From: Flavobacteriales bacterium
Lineage (GTDB): Bacteria > Bacteroidota > Bacteroidia > Flavobacteriales_F > PHOS-HE28
Assembly (NCBI GenBank): GCA_016719225.1
Contig: JADKAN010000002.1
Location: forward strand, 496,001-560,000
DNA length: 64,000 nucleotides
Reading direction: 5' to 3'
The notes beneath the pieces are model-generated. The model made no database searches and was not told where the DNA came from. It saw nothing but the letters and a program-made list of their open reading frames with translations. Position numbers and translations under genes: made by a program. Each line of letters opens with the position of its first letter. The stretch's first letter is position 1. Shown here piece after piece: positions 1-9,673 of the stretch.

Positions 1-234
1 ATCACCTAAGAACAACAGGCGTTCCGGACGGAAATGCCCCACCAAAAGATCCAAGCGCTTCAAGGTGGCTTCATCCTGTCCCTCGGGCAGTGCGGCACCC
101 GCCTTGCGGAAATGTGCGGCCTTTCCTAAATGAAGATCGCTCACCACCAACCAACGAAGGCGCGGCCAGTACAAGGCGCGGTAGGGGTGCAACAAGAGCC
201 GCTCACCCGCGACCATGACTTCGGCAAGGGACAT
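1..234 (-). CDS. pdeM: Ligase-associated DNA damage response endonuclease PdeM (partial)
   Basis: The first 78 codons are visible and the gene runs off the left edge. The protein starts MSLAEVMVAGERLLLHPYRA and carries the metallophosphoesterase signature SDLHLGKAAHFRKAG near residues 33-47, ending in this window with a second metal motif LFLGD. The family cuts DNA or removes phosphate groups and is encoded beside bacterial ATP-dependent ligases. It lies 23 bases downstream of the helicase on the same strand, as the last gene of that operon. The ATG at 234 is the best start; a TTG further upstream is possible. The family call is firm, but the true length cannot be seen. Confidence 0.85.
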   Translation of the reverse strand, partial: MSLAEVMVAGERLLLHPYRALYWPRLRWLVVSDLHLGKAAHFRKAGAALPEGQDEATLKRLDLLVGHFRPERLLFLGD

Positions 235-257
235 GGCGTGAAGCTGATCGGAATTGG

Positions 258-2807
258 TCAAGGCTTTTCCAGTTTTTCAGTCATTTTCCTGATCCGGTCC
301 TCCACCTGCTCGCTGGTGAGGTTCATGCCACTTAGCCGGTCCACGACGATGGGGAACGCGAACGGCGTGAAACGTTCGGGATCCTTCAACACGATGCGTT
401 GGCCTGCGATGCGTTGGAGCACTGCCTGCAAGCGTGGCAGGTCGAGTTGCACATTGAAAGCTTCATCATAGGCCTGCCGCAACAGCAGATGGTCGGGTTC
501 GTGTTCGCTGAACACCTCGAAGAACAGGGCGCTGTTGCCCCGTACGTGGCGTTCTTTCATGTGCCGGCCCGGAAAGCCTTCGAACACCAGACCGCCGATG
601 GTGGCAATATCACGGAAGCGGCGGCGGGCCAGTTCTGTGGCGTTCAGGCTGCGTTGAAGGTCGTCCAACAAGTGTGCATCGCTGAACAGGTCGTTGTCGA
701 TGGCCTCTTCAATGGGGATCGGCTGGTCGCTCAAAAGTTCGAAGCCGTAATCGTTCATCGCCATATTGAACGTGATCGGTTTCAAAAGGCTCATGCGGAA
801 GGCCAAGAGTGCAGCGATCGTCTCATGCACCACGCGACCCTCGAACGGGTAGACCACAATATGATGCCCCGCACGGCTCTTGAAGCGCTCGATCAAGAGC
901 TCATTCTCCGCGGGCACGATGCTGTCACGTCGCTGACGCTCGATCAACGGTTGCACAGCGATCAGTTCGGGCGCAGCACCGGTGGTGGGGGAGGCGTGGG
1001 CGAACTGGTCGCGGAGGATATGGGCCATGTAGCTGCTCAACGGCATGCGCCCGCCTTGCCAGCTCGGGATCTTTCCTTTGGTGGCCTTGCTTTTCACCAC
1101 GAATGCTGTGAGGTCACGCACGCGAACGAACTCCAGCGAGCGACCGGCGAACCAGAATACATCTCCCGCTCGAAAGCGGTTGATGAAGTTCTCTTCGATG
1201 GTACCGATGTGGCCACCGCTGAGGTACTTTACTGAAAGGCTGGCACCGCTCACGATGGTGCCGATGCTCATGCGGTGGCGCAACGCGATGCGCCTGTCGG
1301 TGACGCGCAACAGGCCATCTTCATCCATAGCACACTTGCGGAATTCATCATAAGCCTGCAAGCTGCTACCGCCGGTAGTGATGAAGGTGAGCATCCAGGC
1401 CCATTCCTCTGCGTTGATGCCTTGGAAGCAGAATGTGGAGCGCACCTCGCGGAACAATTTGTTCGGATAGAACCCATCGCCAACGGCCAACGTGACCAAG
1501 TACTGCGCAAGCACGTCGAAACAACGCACCATGGGTTGGCGTGGTTCCACGTTGTTCGTCCCGATCGCCGTGCGCAAGGCGGCCGCTTCCACCAGTTCCA
1601 GCGCATGCGTCGGCAGGAACCAGATGCGTGGCACCGCGTCAGGCCTGTGGCCGCTTCGTCCGGCGCGTTGCGTGAAACGGGCCACGCCTTTCGGGCCACC
1701 GACCTGTACAACGGTTTCCACGGGGCGGAAGTCCACGCCAAGGTCGAGGCTGCTCGTGCACACCACGGCCTTAAGCCGCCCTTCGTCCAACGCATGTTCC
1801 ACCCACTCGCGCAACTTGCGGTCCAACGAACCGTGGTGTAGTGCGATCGCGCCGGCCAGGTCCGGTGCGATCTCCAACAGGTGGTGATACCAGATCTCTG
1901 CTTGCGCACGCGTGTTGGTGAAGATCAAGGTGCTGGTGCTTGCCTCTATGACGGGCAATAGTTGCTTCGCCAGTTTTAATCCCAAGTGCCCCGCCCACGG
2001 ATAATGTTCTACACGTTCCGGAAGCAGTGTGTGCATTTCGATCGGCTTGCTGATCTGCGCACGTACGAGCACACCGCGATCGTATCGCCCGGTCGGAAAT
2101 TCTTCGCTTGTAAGGTCCGGGTCCGCATCGGGATCAACACCCAACAGCACTGCCATGGCTTCTTCCAAGTTGCCGATCGTTGCACTCACGCCCCAAATGC
2201 CGATCCGAGGTCTTAGTGCTTTCAACCGGCTCAGCGCTAATTCCACCTGCACGCCGCGTTTGCTGCCCAGCAGCTCGTGCCATTCATCGGCCACGAACCA
2301 GTCCAGGTTCTTGAAAAGCGTAGCGCTTCCTTTCTGGCTCAATAGGACATGCAAACTCTCCGGCGTGGTGACCAGCAGGTGCGGCAACTGTTTCTTCTGC
2401 GCAGCCCTTTGCTTCGCAGTGGTGTCGCCGGTACGCGAGCCAACGGTCCACGGCAGGCCCGTCGCTTCGCACATCCGTTGTGCGCTCTCCGCTATCTCGC
2501 TCGCCAATGCACGCAACGGCGTTATCCAAATGGCGCGAAGTCCGGGAGCCTTGGCGCGAGCGGTATCGAGTAATGCAGCATTCACGACGCCTCCCCAGAT
2601 GGCATACGTCTTCCCCGTGCCGGTCGGCGCATTCAACAGACCGCTGCGCTGAAGGGACATGTATTGCCATGTTTCGTGCTGGAAAGGTTGGGCGGTCCAT
2701 CCTTGTTCGGCGAACCATCGGTCAACGGGGGACGGTGCTGCCTTTCCATTCTTCCGTTTACTGGATCGCTTGGGCAGTATCCCTTTGTCAGGTGGCTGTC
2801 CCTTCAT
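258..2807 (-). CDS. Ligase-associated DEXH-box DNA helicase (Lhr-like)
   Basis: 849 residues, full length for the superfamily 2 helicase found with bacterial ATP-dependent ligases. Visible motifs in order: Walker A APTGTGKT near residue 60, TTPESLHVLL, the DEWHELLG box, SATIGN (motif III), CTSSLDLGVDF (motif V) and QRAGRSGH (motif VI). The Lhr-type C-terminal half follows. It unwinds DNA during damage repair with its operon partners. Its ATG overlaps the ligase stop as ATGA, so the two are translationally coupled. The C-terminus ends in KLEKP, 23 bases before the PdeM start. The family assignment is certain; the substrate in this organism is inferred. Confidence 0.93.
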   Translation of the reverse strand: MKGQPPDKGILPKRSSKRKNGKAAPSPVDRWFAEQGWTAQPFQHETWQYMSLQRSGLLNAPTGTGKTYAIWGGVVNAALLDTARAKAPGLRAIWITPLRALASEIAESAQRMCEATGLPWTVGSRTGDTTAKQRAAQKKQLPHLLVTTPESLHVLLSQKGSATLFKNLDWFVADEWHELLGSKRGVQVELALSRLKALRPRIGIWGVSATIGNLEEAMAVLLGVDPDADPDLTSEEFPTGRYDRGVLVRAQISKPIEMHTLLPERVEHYPWAGHLGLKLAKQLLPVIEASTSTLIFTNTRAQAEIWYHHLLEIAPDLAGAIALHHGSLDRKLREWVEHALDEGRLKAVVCTSSLDLGVDFRPVETVVQVGGPKGVARFTQRAGRSGHRPDAVPRIWFLPTHALELVEAAALRTAIGTNNVEPRQPMVRCFDVLAQYLVTLAVGDGFYPNKLFREVRSTFCFQGINAEEWAWMLTFITTGGSSLQAYDEFRKCAMDEDGLLRVTDRRIALRHRMSIGTIVSGASLSVKYLSGGHIGTIEENFINRFRAGDVFWFAGRSLEFVRVRDLTAFVVKSKATKGKIPSWQGGRMPLSSYMAHILRDQFAHASPTTGAAPELIAVQPLIERQRRDSIVPAENELLIERFKSRAGHHIVVYPFEGRVVHETIAALLAFRMSLLKPITFNMAMNDYGFELLSDQPIPIEEAIDNDLFSDAHLLDDLQRSLNATELARRRFRDIATIGGLVFEGFPGRHMKERHVRGNSALFFEVFSEHEPDHLLLRQAYDEAFNVQLDLPRLQAVLQRIAGQRIVLKDPERFTPFAFPIVVDRLSGMNLTSEQVEDRIRKMTEKLEKP

Positions 2808-4414
2808 GTTATCAACGCCTTGAGGTCGTCCAACGTGTTGGCGTCCTCCGGCTTTTTATCGTGCCGCCAACGAACGATCCGTGGAAAACGGACGGCAACT
2901 CCACTCTTATGGCGGCTGCTTGAACTGATGCCCTCGAAGGCCAGCTCGAATACGAGTTCAGGAGTGACCTGCCGCACCGGGCCGAACCGTTCCACCGTAT
3001 GCTTCTTCACGAACGCATCCACCTTCAGCATTTCCTGATCCGTAAGTCCGCTGTACGCTTTCGCGAACGTGACGAGCTGGCCGTCCTGCCAGAGTCCGAA
3101 GGTGTGGTCGGTGTAAAGATCGGCACGCCTTCCGTGGCCCTGCATGCTGAAGGTGAGCACCGCATCGATGCTCATGGGATCCACTTTCCATTTCCACCAA
3201 TCGCCCCGTTTCCGGCCTACTTCATAGATGCTGGACAGTCGCTTGAGCATGACGCCTTCCACAGCGTTCGCGCGCGCGGTCTCACGGTGTGCCACAAGTT
3301 CTTCCCATGAATCGAATGGAAGAGTGGATGAGATCGCCAGTGACGGGAAGTCCGCTTGTGCCACGCACGTTCCAAGGAAGGCGCGCCGCTCGATCATCGG
3401 CCGCTGGCGAACGTCCTCTCCATGGTGTTCCAATAGGTCGTAGGCCATGAAGATCACCGGGACATCGGCGAGGAGTTTCTTCCCGACCGTCTTGCGCCCG
3501 ATACGCTTTTGCATTTCCGCGAAAGGAAGTGGAGCGCCATCTTTCCATGCCAGTAGCTCACCATCGAGAACGGTGCCGTCGGGAAGCAGCGATATCAAAG
3601 GCTGAAGCTCCGGGTATTTGTCCGTAACAAGTTCTTCGCCGCGGGACCATACGAAATGTTTGCCACCGCGCACGATGAGCTGTCCACGGATGCCGTCCCA
3701 CTTATGCTCCGCTTGCCATTCGCGCGGGTCACCCAATGCAGTGAGCTCCTCGAGGCCCGCACCGGAAGCCCTGCCGGTCCCACCTTCTATGCCATAAGCC
3801 AGATAGAAAGGGTAGGGGCGGGAATCGCTGTCGCCGCTGTTAGCCTCCATCACCAACTCCGTGTACCCTGTATCGTGCGGGTCCCAGTTGCCCATCAGCC
3901 TGTGTGCCAGTGTGTCTTCTGGCACGCCGGTGGCACGGCTCAGCCCTTTCACCATGATCTTCTGGCTCACCCCGATGCGGAAACCGCCCGTGATGATCTT
4001 GTTGAAGACGAACAGCTCCATGCCCGTAAGACCGGCCCATGCGGCTTTGACCCTTTCGGATCTCTCCTCTTCACTGCAACGACGAAGATCCTCCACATAG
4101 CGCACCCATTCCGAGAGCGGCTTGCGCATGGGTTCCTCCAGGGTTGCGATGTGCGAGACCGTCTCCGCCAGATCGCCCACCACATGATAGCTGGCTTCGA
4201 AGAGCCAATCCGGGATCCCGCTGACCTCACCGGCCCATTGCCGCAGTTGGGTGCTGGTGACCGGGCGCTTGGGGCGACGGCCGCTCAACAGCGCGATCAC
4301 CCAAAGTTTATCGTTCGCCTCGGCTTCGGCGAAATACCGCGCCAACGCGTCCACCTTGGCATTGGTGCTCGTGGTGGCGTCCAACTCATCGAACAGTTGC
4401 GCGGCGCGTTCCAT
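2804..4414 (-). CDS. ATP-dependent DNA ligase
   Basis: 536 residues. The N-terminal ligase domain precedes the adenylation domain, whose catalytic lysine is K238 in HKWDGIRGQ (the KxDG motif). Further nucleotidyltransferase motifs are LDGELLAW and the pair VEGVMLKR and WWKWK, followed by the OB-fold domain. It seals nicks using ATP and is distinct from the NAD-dependent housekeeping LigA. It lies 12 bases downstream of the exonuclease gene and overlaps the helicase start by four bases. The gene order exonuclease-ligase-helicase-PdeM is the conserved ligase-associated repair operon. Confidence 0.93.
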   Translation of the reverse strand: MERAAQLFDELDATTSTNAKVDALARYFAEAEANDKLWVIALLSGRRPKRPVTSTQLRQWAGEVSGIPDWLFEASYHVVGDLAETVSHIATLEEPMRKPLSEWVRYVEDLRRCSEEERSERVKAAWAGLTGMELFVFNKIITGGFRIGVSQKIMVKGLSRATGVPEDTLAHRLMGNWDPHDTGYTELVMEANSGDSDSRPYPFYLAYGIEGGTGRASGAGLEELTALGDPREWQAEHKWDGIRGQLIVRGGKHFVWSRGEELVTDKYPELQPLISLLPDGTVLDGELLAWKDGAPLPFAEMQKRIGRKTVGKKLLADVPVIFMAYDLLEHHGEDVRQRPMIERRAFLGTCVAQADFPSLAISSTLPFDSWEELVAHRETARANAVEGVMLKRLSSIYEVGRKRGDWWKWKVDPMSIDAVLTFSMQGHGRRADLYTDHTFGLWQDGQLVTFAKAYSGLTDQEMLKVDAFVKKHTVERFGPVRQVTPELVFELAFEGISSSSRHKSGVAVRFPRIVRWRHDKKPEDANTLDDLKALIT

Positions 4415-4426
4415 GCAGCTTCTTGT

Positions 4427-5461
4427 TCAGATCGGTCTTTCCGCAACGGTTGCGGGTGCAGCGGCTTCTTCACCGCTGTCACCTGTGAATTCGGTCTGCT
4501 CCACATGGGCATCGTAACCGACGCTACGCAGGTATTGACTGAACAGGTCGGTATAGCCGTGGGTAGCGATGATACGCTCCGCTCCCGTTTCCTTCACAGT
4601 GCGCAATAAGCCGTCCCAATCCGCGTGATCGCTCAATACGAATCCCTTTTCCATGTTTCCACGGCGCCGTCGGCCACGCAGTTGCATCCATCCGCTCGCC
4701 ATGGCAGAAGAATAGGGGCGCATCTTGTTGGTCCACGGCGTACCGATGGCACTGCCCGGTGTAATGACGAGCGCTTGGCGGAAACGTTCTTTCGGGGTGT
4801 CCTTGTCCACCAGTTCCCACGGAGGAAGTTGGAGCCCGCTTTCTTGGAGCACCGTGTTCATGTTGGCTACCGCCCCATGGACAAGCACAGGACCGATGGT
4901 CGTATCAATGCCGTTCAATACCCGCTGGGCCTTGCCCAAACTGTAGGCACTGATAATGGAGCATATCCCTTGCGACGCATTCCCGCGCCACCAGGCATTG
5001 ATCTCCGCGAAGACGTCAGCGGGCTCCTTCCAGCGGTAGATGGGTAGGCCGAACGTGCATTCAGTGATGAAGGTGTTACAGCGCACGGGTTCAAAACCCC
5101 CGCTTATACCATCTGTTTGGCGTTTGTAATCGCCGGAGGCCACCCAGACCTCGCCTTGATGTTCCACCCGCACCTGCACACTGCCCGGAATGTGACCCGC
5201 AGGGTGGAAGGAGAATCGCACGCCATTGATGGTCTGCGTGGAACCGGGTGACAACGTTTCGATGTTCAGCTCCGGATCTATGCGGGCGTGCATCAACTTT
5301 TTAGTGATGGGATGGGCCAAATAGTTCTTGCTTCCCCCACGAGCATGATCGCTGTGCGCGTGGGTGATGATGGCCTTTTCCACACCACGCCATGGATCGA
5401 TGTGTACGCCGGCAGCAGGGCAGTACATGCCTTGCGGCGTGAAAGTGAGCAGATCGGCCAT
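4427..5461 (-). CDS. Ligase-associated DNA damage response exonuclease (MBL fold)
   Basis: 344 residues of metallo-beta-lactamase fold. The metal-binding THAHSDHARGG sits near residues 33-43, GHIPGSVQV carries a second ligand region, and SDHADWDGLL and ATHGY lie in the C-terminal beta-CASP-like half. Family members (SNM1/Artemis-like) degrade DNA ends and are encoded with this type of ligase. It is the first gene of the four-gene repair operon. Upstream on the same strand, GAACTTTG about 10 bases before the ATG resembles the -7 element but lacks the leading T. About 40 residues at the C-terminus are low in complexity (GEEAAAPAT). Confidence 0.9.
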   Translation of the reverse strand: MADLLTFTPQGMYCPAAGVHIDPWRGVEKAIITHAHSDHARGGSKNYLAHPITKKLMHARIDPELNIETLSPGSTQTINGVRFSFHPAGHIPGSVQVRVEHQGEVWVASGDYKRQTDGISGGFEPVRCNTFITECTFGLPIYRWKEPADVFAEINAWWRGNASQGICSIISAYSLGKAQRVLNGIDTTIGPVLVHGAVANMNTVLQESGLQLPPWELVDKDTPKERFRQALVITPGSAIGTPWTNKMRPYSSAMASGWMQLRGRRRRGNMEKGFVLSDHADWDGLLRTVKETGAERIIATHGYTDLFSQYLRSVGYDAHVEQTEFTGDSGEEAAAPATVAERPI

Positions 5462-5688
5462 TCAGAGGTACAAAGTTCCGGTGCAAACAAGAACACGGAC
5501 AGGGGGATCTGGTTCGATAGGCCGTGCAATGATCAAAAAAACACGCTCCATATAACGGGAGGTGGCCCATCGCAAGCAACGAATGAACGCCCGGACTACA
5601 CGGTAATTGCGAGGGTCATCTCTGATCGGACTCGACGTTAGGCACGCCCGGCCTACGCACATATGATCCAGCCCTTATCGTGTCCGGA
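5462..5688. other. Intergenic region between secA and the repair operon
   Basis: 227 bases with no convincing gene. It should hold the end of the secA transcript and the promoter of the exonuclease operon, but I see no clear hairpin-plus-T terminator. Confidence 0.5.
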
Positions 5689-8600
5689 TCAAGCGCCTGC
5701 CCCGTGGCACTGTTTATACTTCTTCCCACTCCCACAAGGACACGGGTCGTTGCGGCCCACTTTCTTTTCCACATGCACCGGTTGCACCGGTTGACGGGGA
5801 CCTTGTGGTGGTGGCATGCGCTGCGTGCCCGTGGGCGTGGGACGTTGTGCTTGTTGGGCTGCGGCACCGGTGGATGCGCCAGCGTACGCAGGTACTTCGG
5901 TGCGGCTGGTCTGCATGCGCTGCTCCTCTCGTGTGGGCTTGGGCTCCTGTGCCTGTTGCACGGCGGGTTCGGCAGTGGGCAGTCCAGCGCGGACCAGGAA
6001 TTCCACCACCTCATTGCTGATGCGGTCGATCATGGCATCGAACAGCTTGAAGGATTCCAGCTTGTAGATCAAGAGCGGATCCTTCTGCTCGATGCTGGCG
6101 TTCTGCACGTCGCGGCGCAGATCGTCCATTTCACGCAGGTGTTCCTTCCACTCGTTGTCGATGATGGCGAGCGTGATGTACTTCTCGATGCTGTCGATGA
6201 TGTCGCGGCCCTCGCTCTTGTAAGCCTTCTGCAGGTTCGTCACCACCTGCATGGTCTTCATGCCATTGGTGATGGGAACCACGATGTTCTCGTACTGCTT
6301 TCCCTGGTTCAGGAAAACGTCGCTGATAACGGGAAGCGCCTGTGCGGCGGTCTGCTGTCCGCGGCGGCGATAACCTTCCATTGCGGCTTCGAAAACCGTA
6401 TCGGCGATGTCGGCCGTTCTACCGCTCTTGAATTTCTCCTCGTTCACAGGCGATTCGATGGAAAGCTTCCGGAAAAGCTCCATACGGAAGCCTTCGAAGT
6501 CACCTTCAGGCTGGTATTCTTCAGTGATGGTGGTGGCCACGTCGTGGAACATGTTCAACACGTCCAGCTTCAGGCGTTCGCCGAAGAGTGCGTTGCGGCG
6601 GCGCTTGTAGATCACCTGCCGCTGCTTGTTCATCACGTCGTCATACTCCAGCAAGCGTTTCCGGATGCCGAAGTTGTTCTCCTCCACTTTTTTCTGCGCC
6701 CGCTCAATACTTGCGGTCACCATACTGTGTTGGATCACCTCGCCTTCTTTCAGGCCGAGACGGTCCATCAACTTCGCGATGCGTTCGCTACCGAACATCC
6801 GCATCAGGTCGTCCTCCAGCGAGATATAGAACTGTGAGGAGCCGGGATCACCTTGGCGACCGGCACGTCCGCGCAACTGGCGGTCAACGCGTCGGCTCTC
6901 GTGCTTCTCTGTACCCACGATGGCCAAACCACCGGCCTCTTTCACGCCAGCGCCCAACTTGATGTCGGTACCACGTCCCGCCATGTTGGTGGCGATGGTC
7001 ACCGTGCCCGGCGAACCGGCGTGCGCCACGATGTCGGCCTCGCGGGCGTGCTGCTTGGCGTTGAGTACGTCGTGTTTGATGCCGCGCATGTTCAGCATCT
7101 TCGCCATGAGCTCGCTCACCTCCACGTTCGTGGTACCCACCAGCACGGGCCTGCCCGCTTCCTGCAGCTTCGCGATCTCATCGATCACAGCGTTGTACTT
7201 CTCGCGCTTGGTCTTGAAGACCATGTCCTCGTTATCCTTGCGCGCGATCGGGCGATTGGTGGGAATGGACATCACATCCAGCTTATAGATGTCCCACAGT
7301 TCCTGTGCCTCGGTTTCCGCCGTACCGGTCATGCCGGCCAGCTTGTGATACATGCGGAAGTAGTTCTGCAATGTTACTGTGGCATAGGTCTGTGTGGCCG
7401 CTTCCACCTTCACCTTCTCCTTGCTTTCAATGGCTTGGTGCAGCCCATCGCTATAGCGGCGGCCGTCCATGATGCGGCCGGTCTGCTCGTCCACGATCAT
7501 CACCTTCCCGTTCATCACCACGTATTCCACATCCTTGTCGTACAGGGCATAGGCACGGATCAGCTGGTTCACCGTGTGCACACGTTCGCTCTTGATGCCG
7601 AAATCGCGCAGGACCTCATCCTTACGTTTCGCCTTTTCCTCCAAGGAACCTTCGCTCTTCTCGATCTCCGCCACAGCACCGCCTACGTCGGTGAGGATGA
7701 AGAACTGCGTATCCTCCACATCAGCACTGATGAGGTCGAGACCCTTCTCGGTCATCTCGATGCTGTTCTGCTTCTCGTCGATCGTGAAGTAGATCTCCTG
7801 GTCGACGAAGGGCATTTCCTTCTGCTGATCCTGCAGGTAGCGACTTTCCGTTTTCTGTAACAGTGAACGCACGCCGGGTTCGCTGAGGAATTTGATCAAC
7901 GCGCCATACTTAGGCAGTCCACGGTGGGCCCGGAGCAGGGCGAGTCCGGCTTTTTCCGTTTTCTCTTTGTTGCTGCCTTCCTTCAGTAGCTCCTTGGCTT
8001 CCGCGATCAGCTTGTTCACCAATTGGCGCTGTGCATTATAGAGCTTCTCTACGCGTGGTTTGTACTCGTCGAACTGGTGGATCTCGCCTTTCGGGGTGGG
8101 GCCACTGATGATGAGCGGTGTCCGCGCATCGTCCACCAGTACGCTGTCCACCTCATCGATAATGGCGTAGTGGTGTTTGCGCTGCACCAGTGCCGTGGGA
8201 GCGTGCGCCATGTTGTCGCGCAGGTAGTCGAAGCCGAATTCGTTGTTGGTCCCGAAGGTGATGTCCGCCATGTATGCCTGTCGGCGCGCAGGGCTGTTCG
8301 GTTCGTGCTTGTCGATACAGTCCACGCGAAGGCCATGGAATTCATACAAGGGGCCCATCCATTCGCTGTCTCGTTTGGCGAGGTAATCGTTCACGGTCAC
8401 CAAGTGGACGCCGCGCCCTGTGAGGGCATTGAGGTACATGGGCAACGTTGCCACGAGCGTTTTTCCTTCCCCGGTGCTCATCTCGGCGATCTTGCCTTTG
8501 TGCAGGGCGGCGCCGCCAATGAGCTGCACGTCGTAATGCACCATGTCCCAAGTGATGGGCGTTCCGGCGGCATCCCAGGAGTTCTTCCAGATGGCTTTGT

Positions 8601-9054
8601 CCCCTTCAATGCGCACGTTGTCACGCTTCGCGGCGATCTCCCGGTCCAGGTCCTGGGCCGATACGGTGATCTCCTTGTTGTCGTTGAAGCGGCGTGCCGT
8701 CTCCTTCATCACGGCGAAGGCTTCCGGCAGGAGTTCCACCAGCACTTCTTCGATGAGCACCAACGTCTTCTCCTCCAGCTTGTCGATCTCCTGGTAACGG
8801 CCTTCGCGCTCGGCGATCGCCATTGTAGGGTCGTTCTCGGTCTCTTGACGCAACGTGTCGATGCGGCCCTGTTCTCCGGCGATCTTGGCTGCGATCCGCT
8901 GTTTGAATTCGGCGGTCTTGGCGCGCAGTTCGTCGTTGCTGAGGTGTTCCAGCTTGGGATATTCCGCCTTCACCTGTTCGGCGTAAGGCTGCATTTCCTT
9001 GAGATCGCGCGAGGCCTTGTCCCCGAAAACTTTCTTGATGATGGTGCCGAGCAT
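5689..9054 (-). CDS. secA: Preprotein translocase ATPase SecA
   Basis: 1121 residues, the long form usual in Bacteroidota (E. coli SecA is about 900). Walker A STGEGKT lies at about residues 193-199 and the DEVD box at 300-303, followed by DDARTPLIISG. The helicase-like motor ends in a Q/P-rich linker and a zinc-binding tail, DPCPCGSGKKYKQCHG, which binds SecB or phospholipid in the family. It drives export of unfolded proteins through SecYEG, the first step for the T9SS cargo encoded elsewhere in this window. It is a single-gene unit with a -7 element at 9127-9134. Confidence 0.97.
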   Translation of the reverse strand: MLGTIIKKVFGDKASRDLKEMQPYAEQVKAEYPKLEHLSNDELRAKTAEFKQRIAAKIAGEQGRIDTLRQETENDPTMAIAEREGRYQEIDKLEEKTLVLIEEVLVELLPEAFAVMKETARRFNDNKEITVSAQDLDREIAAKRDNVRIEGDKAIWKNSWDAAGTPITWDMVHYDVQLIGGAALHKGKIAEMSTGEGKTLVATLPMYLNALTGRGVHLVTVNDYLAKRDSEWMGPLYEFHGLRVDCIDKHEPNSPARRQAYMADITFGTNNEFGFDYLRDNMAHAPTALVQRKHHYAIIDEVDSVLVDDARTPLIISGPTPKGEIHQFDEYKPRVEKLYNAQRQLVNKLIAEAKELLKEGSNKEKTEKAGLALLRAHRGLPKYGALIKFLSEPGVRSLLQKTESRYLQDQQKEMPFVDQEIYFTIDEKQNSIEMTEKGLDLISADVEDTQFFILTDVGGAVAEIEKSEGSLEEKAKRKDEVLRDFGIKSERVHTVNQLIRAYALYDKDVEYVVMNGKVMIVDEQTGRIMDGRRYSDGLHQAIESKEKVKVEAATQTYATVTLQNYFRMYHKLAGMTGTAETEAQELWDIYKLDVMSIPTNRPIARKDNEDMVFKTKREKYNAVIDEIAKLQEAGRPVLVGTTNVEVSELMAKMLNMRGIKHDVLNAKQHAREADIVAHAGSPGTVTIATNMAGRGTDIKLGAGVKEAGGLAIVGTEKHESRRVDRQLRGRAGRQGDPGSSQFYISLEDDLMRMFGSERIAKLMDRLGLKEGEVIQHSMVTASIERAQKKVEENNFGIRKRLLEYDDVMNKQRQVIYKRRRNALFGERLKLDVLNMFHDVATTITEEYQPEGDFEGFRMELFRKLSIESPVNEEKFKSGRTADIADTVFEAAMEGYRRRGQQTAAQALPVISDVFLNQGKQYENIVVPITNGMKTMQVVTNLQKAYKSEGRDIIDSIEKYITLAIIDNEWKEHLREMDDLRRDVQNASIEQKDPLLIYKLESFKLFDAMIDRISNEVVEFLVRAGLPTAEPAVQQAQEPKPTREEQRMQTSRTEVPAYAGASTGAAAQQAQRPTPTGTQRMPPPQGPRQPVQPVHVEKKVGRNDPCPCGSGKKYKQCHGAGA

Positions 9055-9126
9055 GGGTGGGTCAGTGTCGAATGGTGGTGCGGCCTAAAGCCGATGGGCC
9101 GATCCGCCCGGGGCGGAAAAGGTCGG

Positions 9127-9134
9127 CAAAGTTA
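9127..9134 (-). promoter_or_regulatory. -7 promoter element (TAACTTTG) upstream of secA
   Basis: A perfect match to the Bacteroidota TAnnTTTG element on the minus strand, 72 bases before the secA ATG. A TTG lies 15 bases further upstream, closer than the usual -33 spacing. Confidence 0.5.
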
Positions 9135-9272
9135 ACCGGTACGGACCGTCAACCGTCGTGCCGGAATGCGGCTTATGCCGGATCGGCAGGGTTGGATGGC
9201 ATTGCCAAGCCATAGAGCCTGCCAAGTGAACATTGTTGTTCCACTTTTCTTCTATTGGGCCGAGCGCACGAA

Positions 9273-9300
9273 AAAGCCCCGCCGATCAAGGCAGGGCTTT
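9273..9300 (-). terminator. Rho-independent terminator after the DUF2795 gene
   Basis: An 11-base stem with one mismatch (AAAGCCC-GCC paired with GGC-GGGCTTT) and a six-base loop, followed on the minus strand by a run of T. It lies 23 bases beyond the stop codon at 9323 and separates that gene from secA. Confidence 0.8.
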
Positions 9301-9322
9301 GTGCTTCCAAGGAAGCAAGTGC

Positions 9323-9544
9323 TCAGTATTCGTCCTCGTTGAAGAAGAAGTCTTCTTTGCTTGGGTAATCCGGCCAGATGTCCTCGATGGTTTCGAATAC
9401 TTCTTCGTCATCCTCGATGCCTTGGAGGTTCTCCACCACCTCCAGCGGAGCGCCCGTGCGCATGGCAAAATCGATAAGTTCGTCCTTGGTGGCGGGCCAA
9501 GGGGCATCTTCTAGGTAGGATGCAAGTTCAAGTGTCCAATACAT
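9323..9544 (-). CDS. DUF2795 domain-containing small acidic protein
   Basis: 73 residues, starting MYWTLELASYLEDAPWPATK and ending in an acidic tail, FFFNEDEY. The first half resembles the short DUF2795 helical domain common in Bacteroidota, in which LEDAPWPATKDELI is typical. There are no membrane segments and no catalytic motif. It is a single-gene unit with a perfect -7 element at 9581-9588 and a strong terminator, so it is probably well expressed. Its function is unknown. Confidence 0.8.
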   Translation of the reverse strand: MYWTLELASYLEDAPWPATKDELIDFAMRTGAPLEVVENLQGIEDDEEVFETIEDIWPDYPSKEDFFFNEDEY

Positions 9545-9580
9545 GTCAGCCCGCTTTAGACGGTTTTTTCAAATCGGCCG

Positions 9581-9588
9581 CAAATATA
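9581..9588 (-). promoter_or_regulatory. -7 promoter element (TATATTTG) upstream of the DUF2795 gene
   Basis: An exact TAnnTTTG match on the minus strand, 36 bases before the ATG at 9544, standing out in G+C-rich surroundings. No -33 TTG is seen at the usual distance. Confidence 0.6.
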
Positions 9589-9673
9589 ACCGGATAGGGA
9601 CAGGCTGCGACGATCTTTCCCAAGAAGGTGATGGAATGACGGAAACCCGCTACAGCCCAAGGTTTTACAAGGA

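Noticed and set aside
5680..9135. Long plus-strand open frames opposite secA
   Set aside because: They mirror the codon bias of secA and give His/Val/Leu-rich peptides without domains; the minus-strand frame has all SecA motifs.
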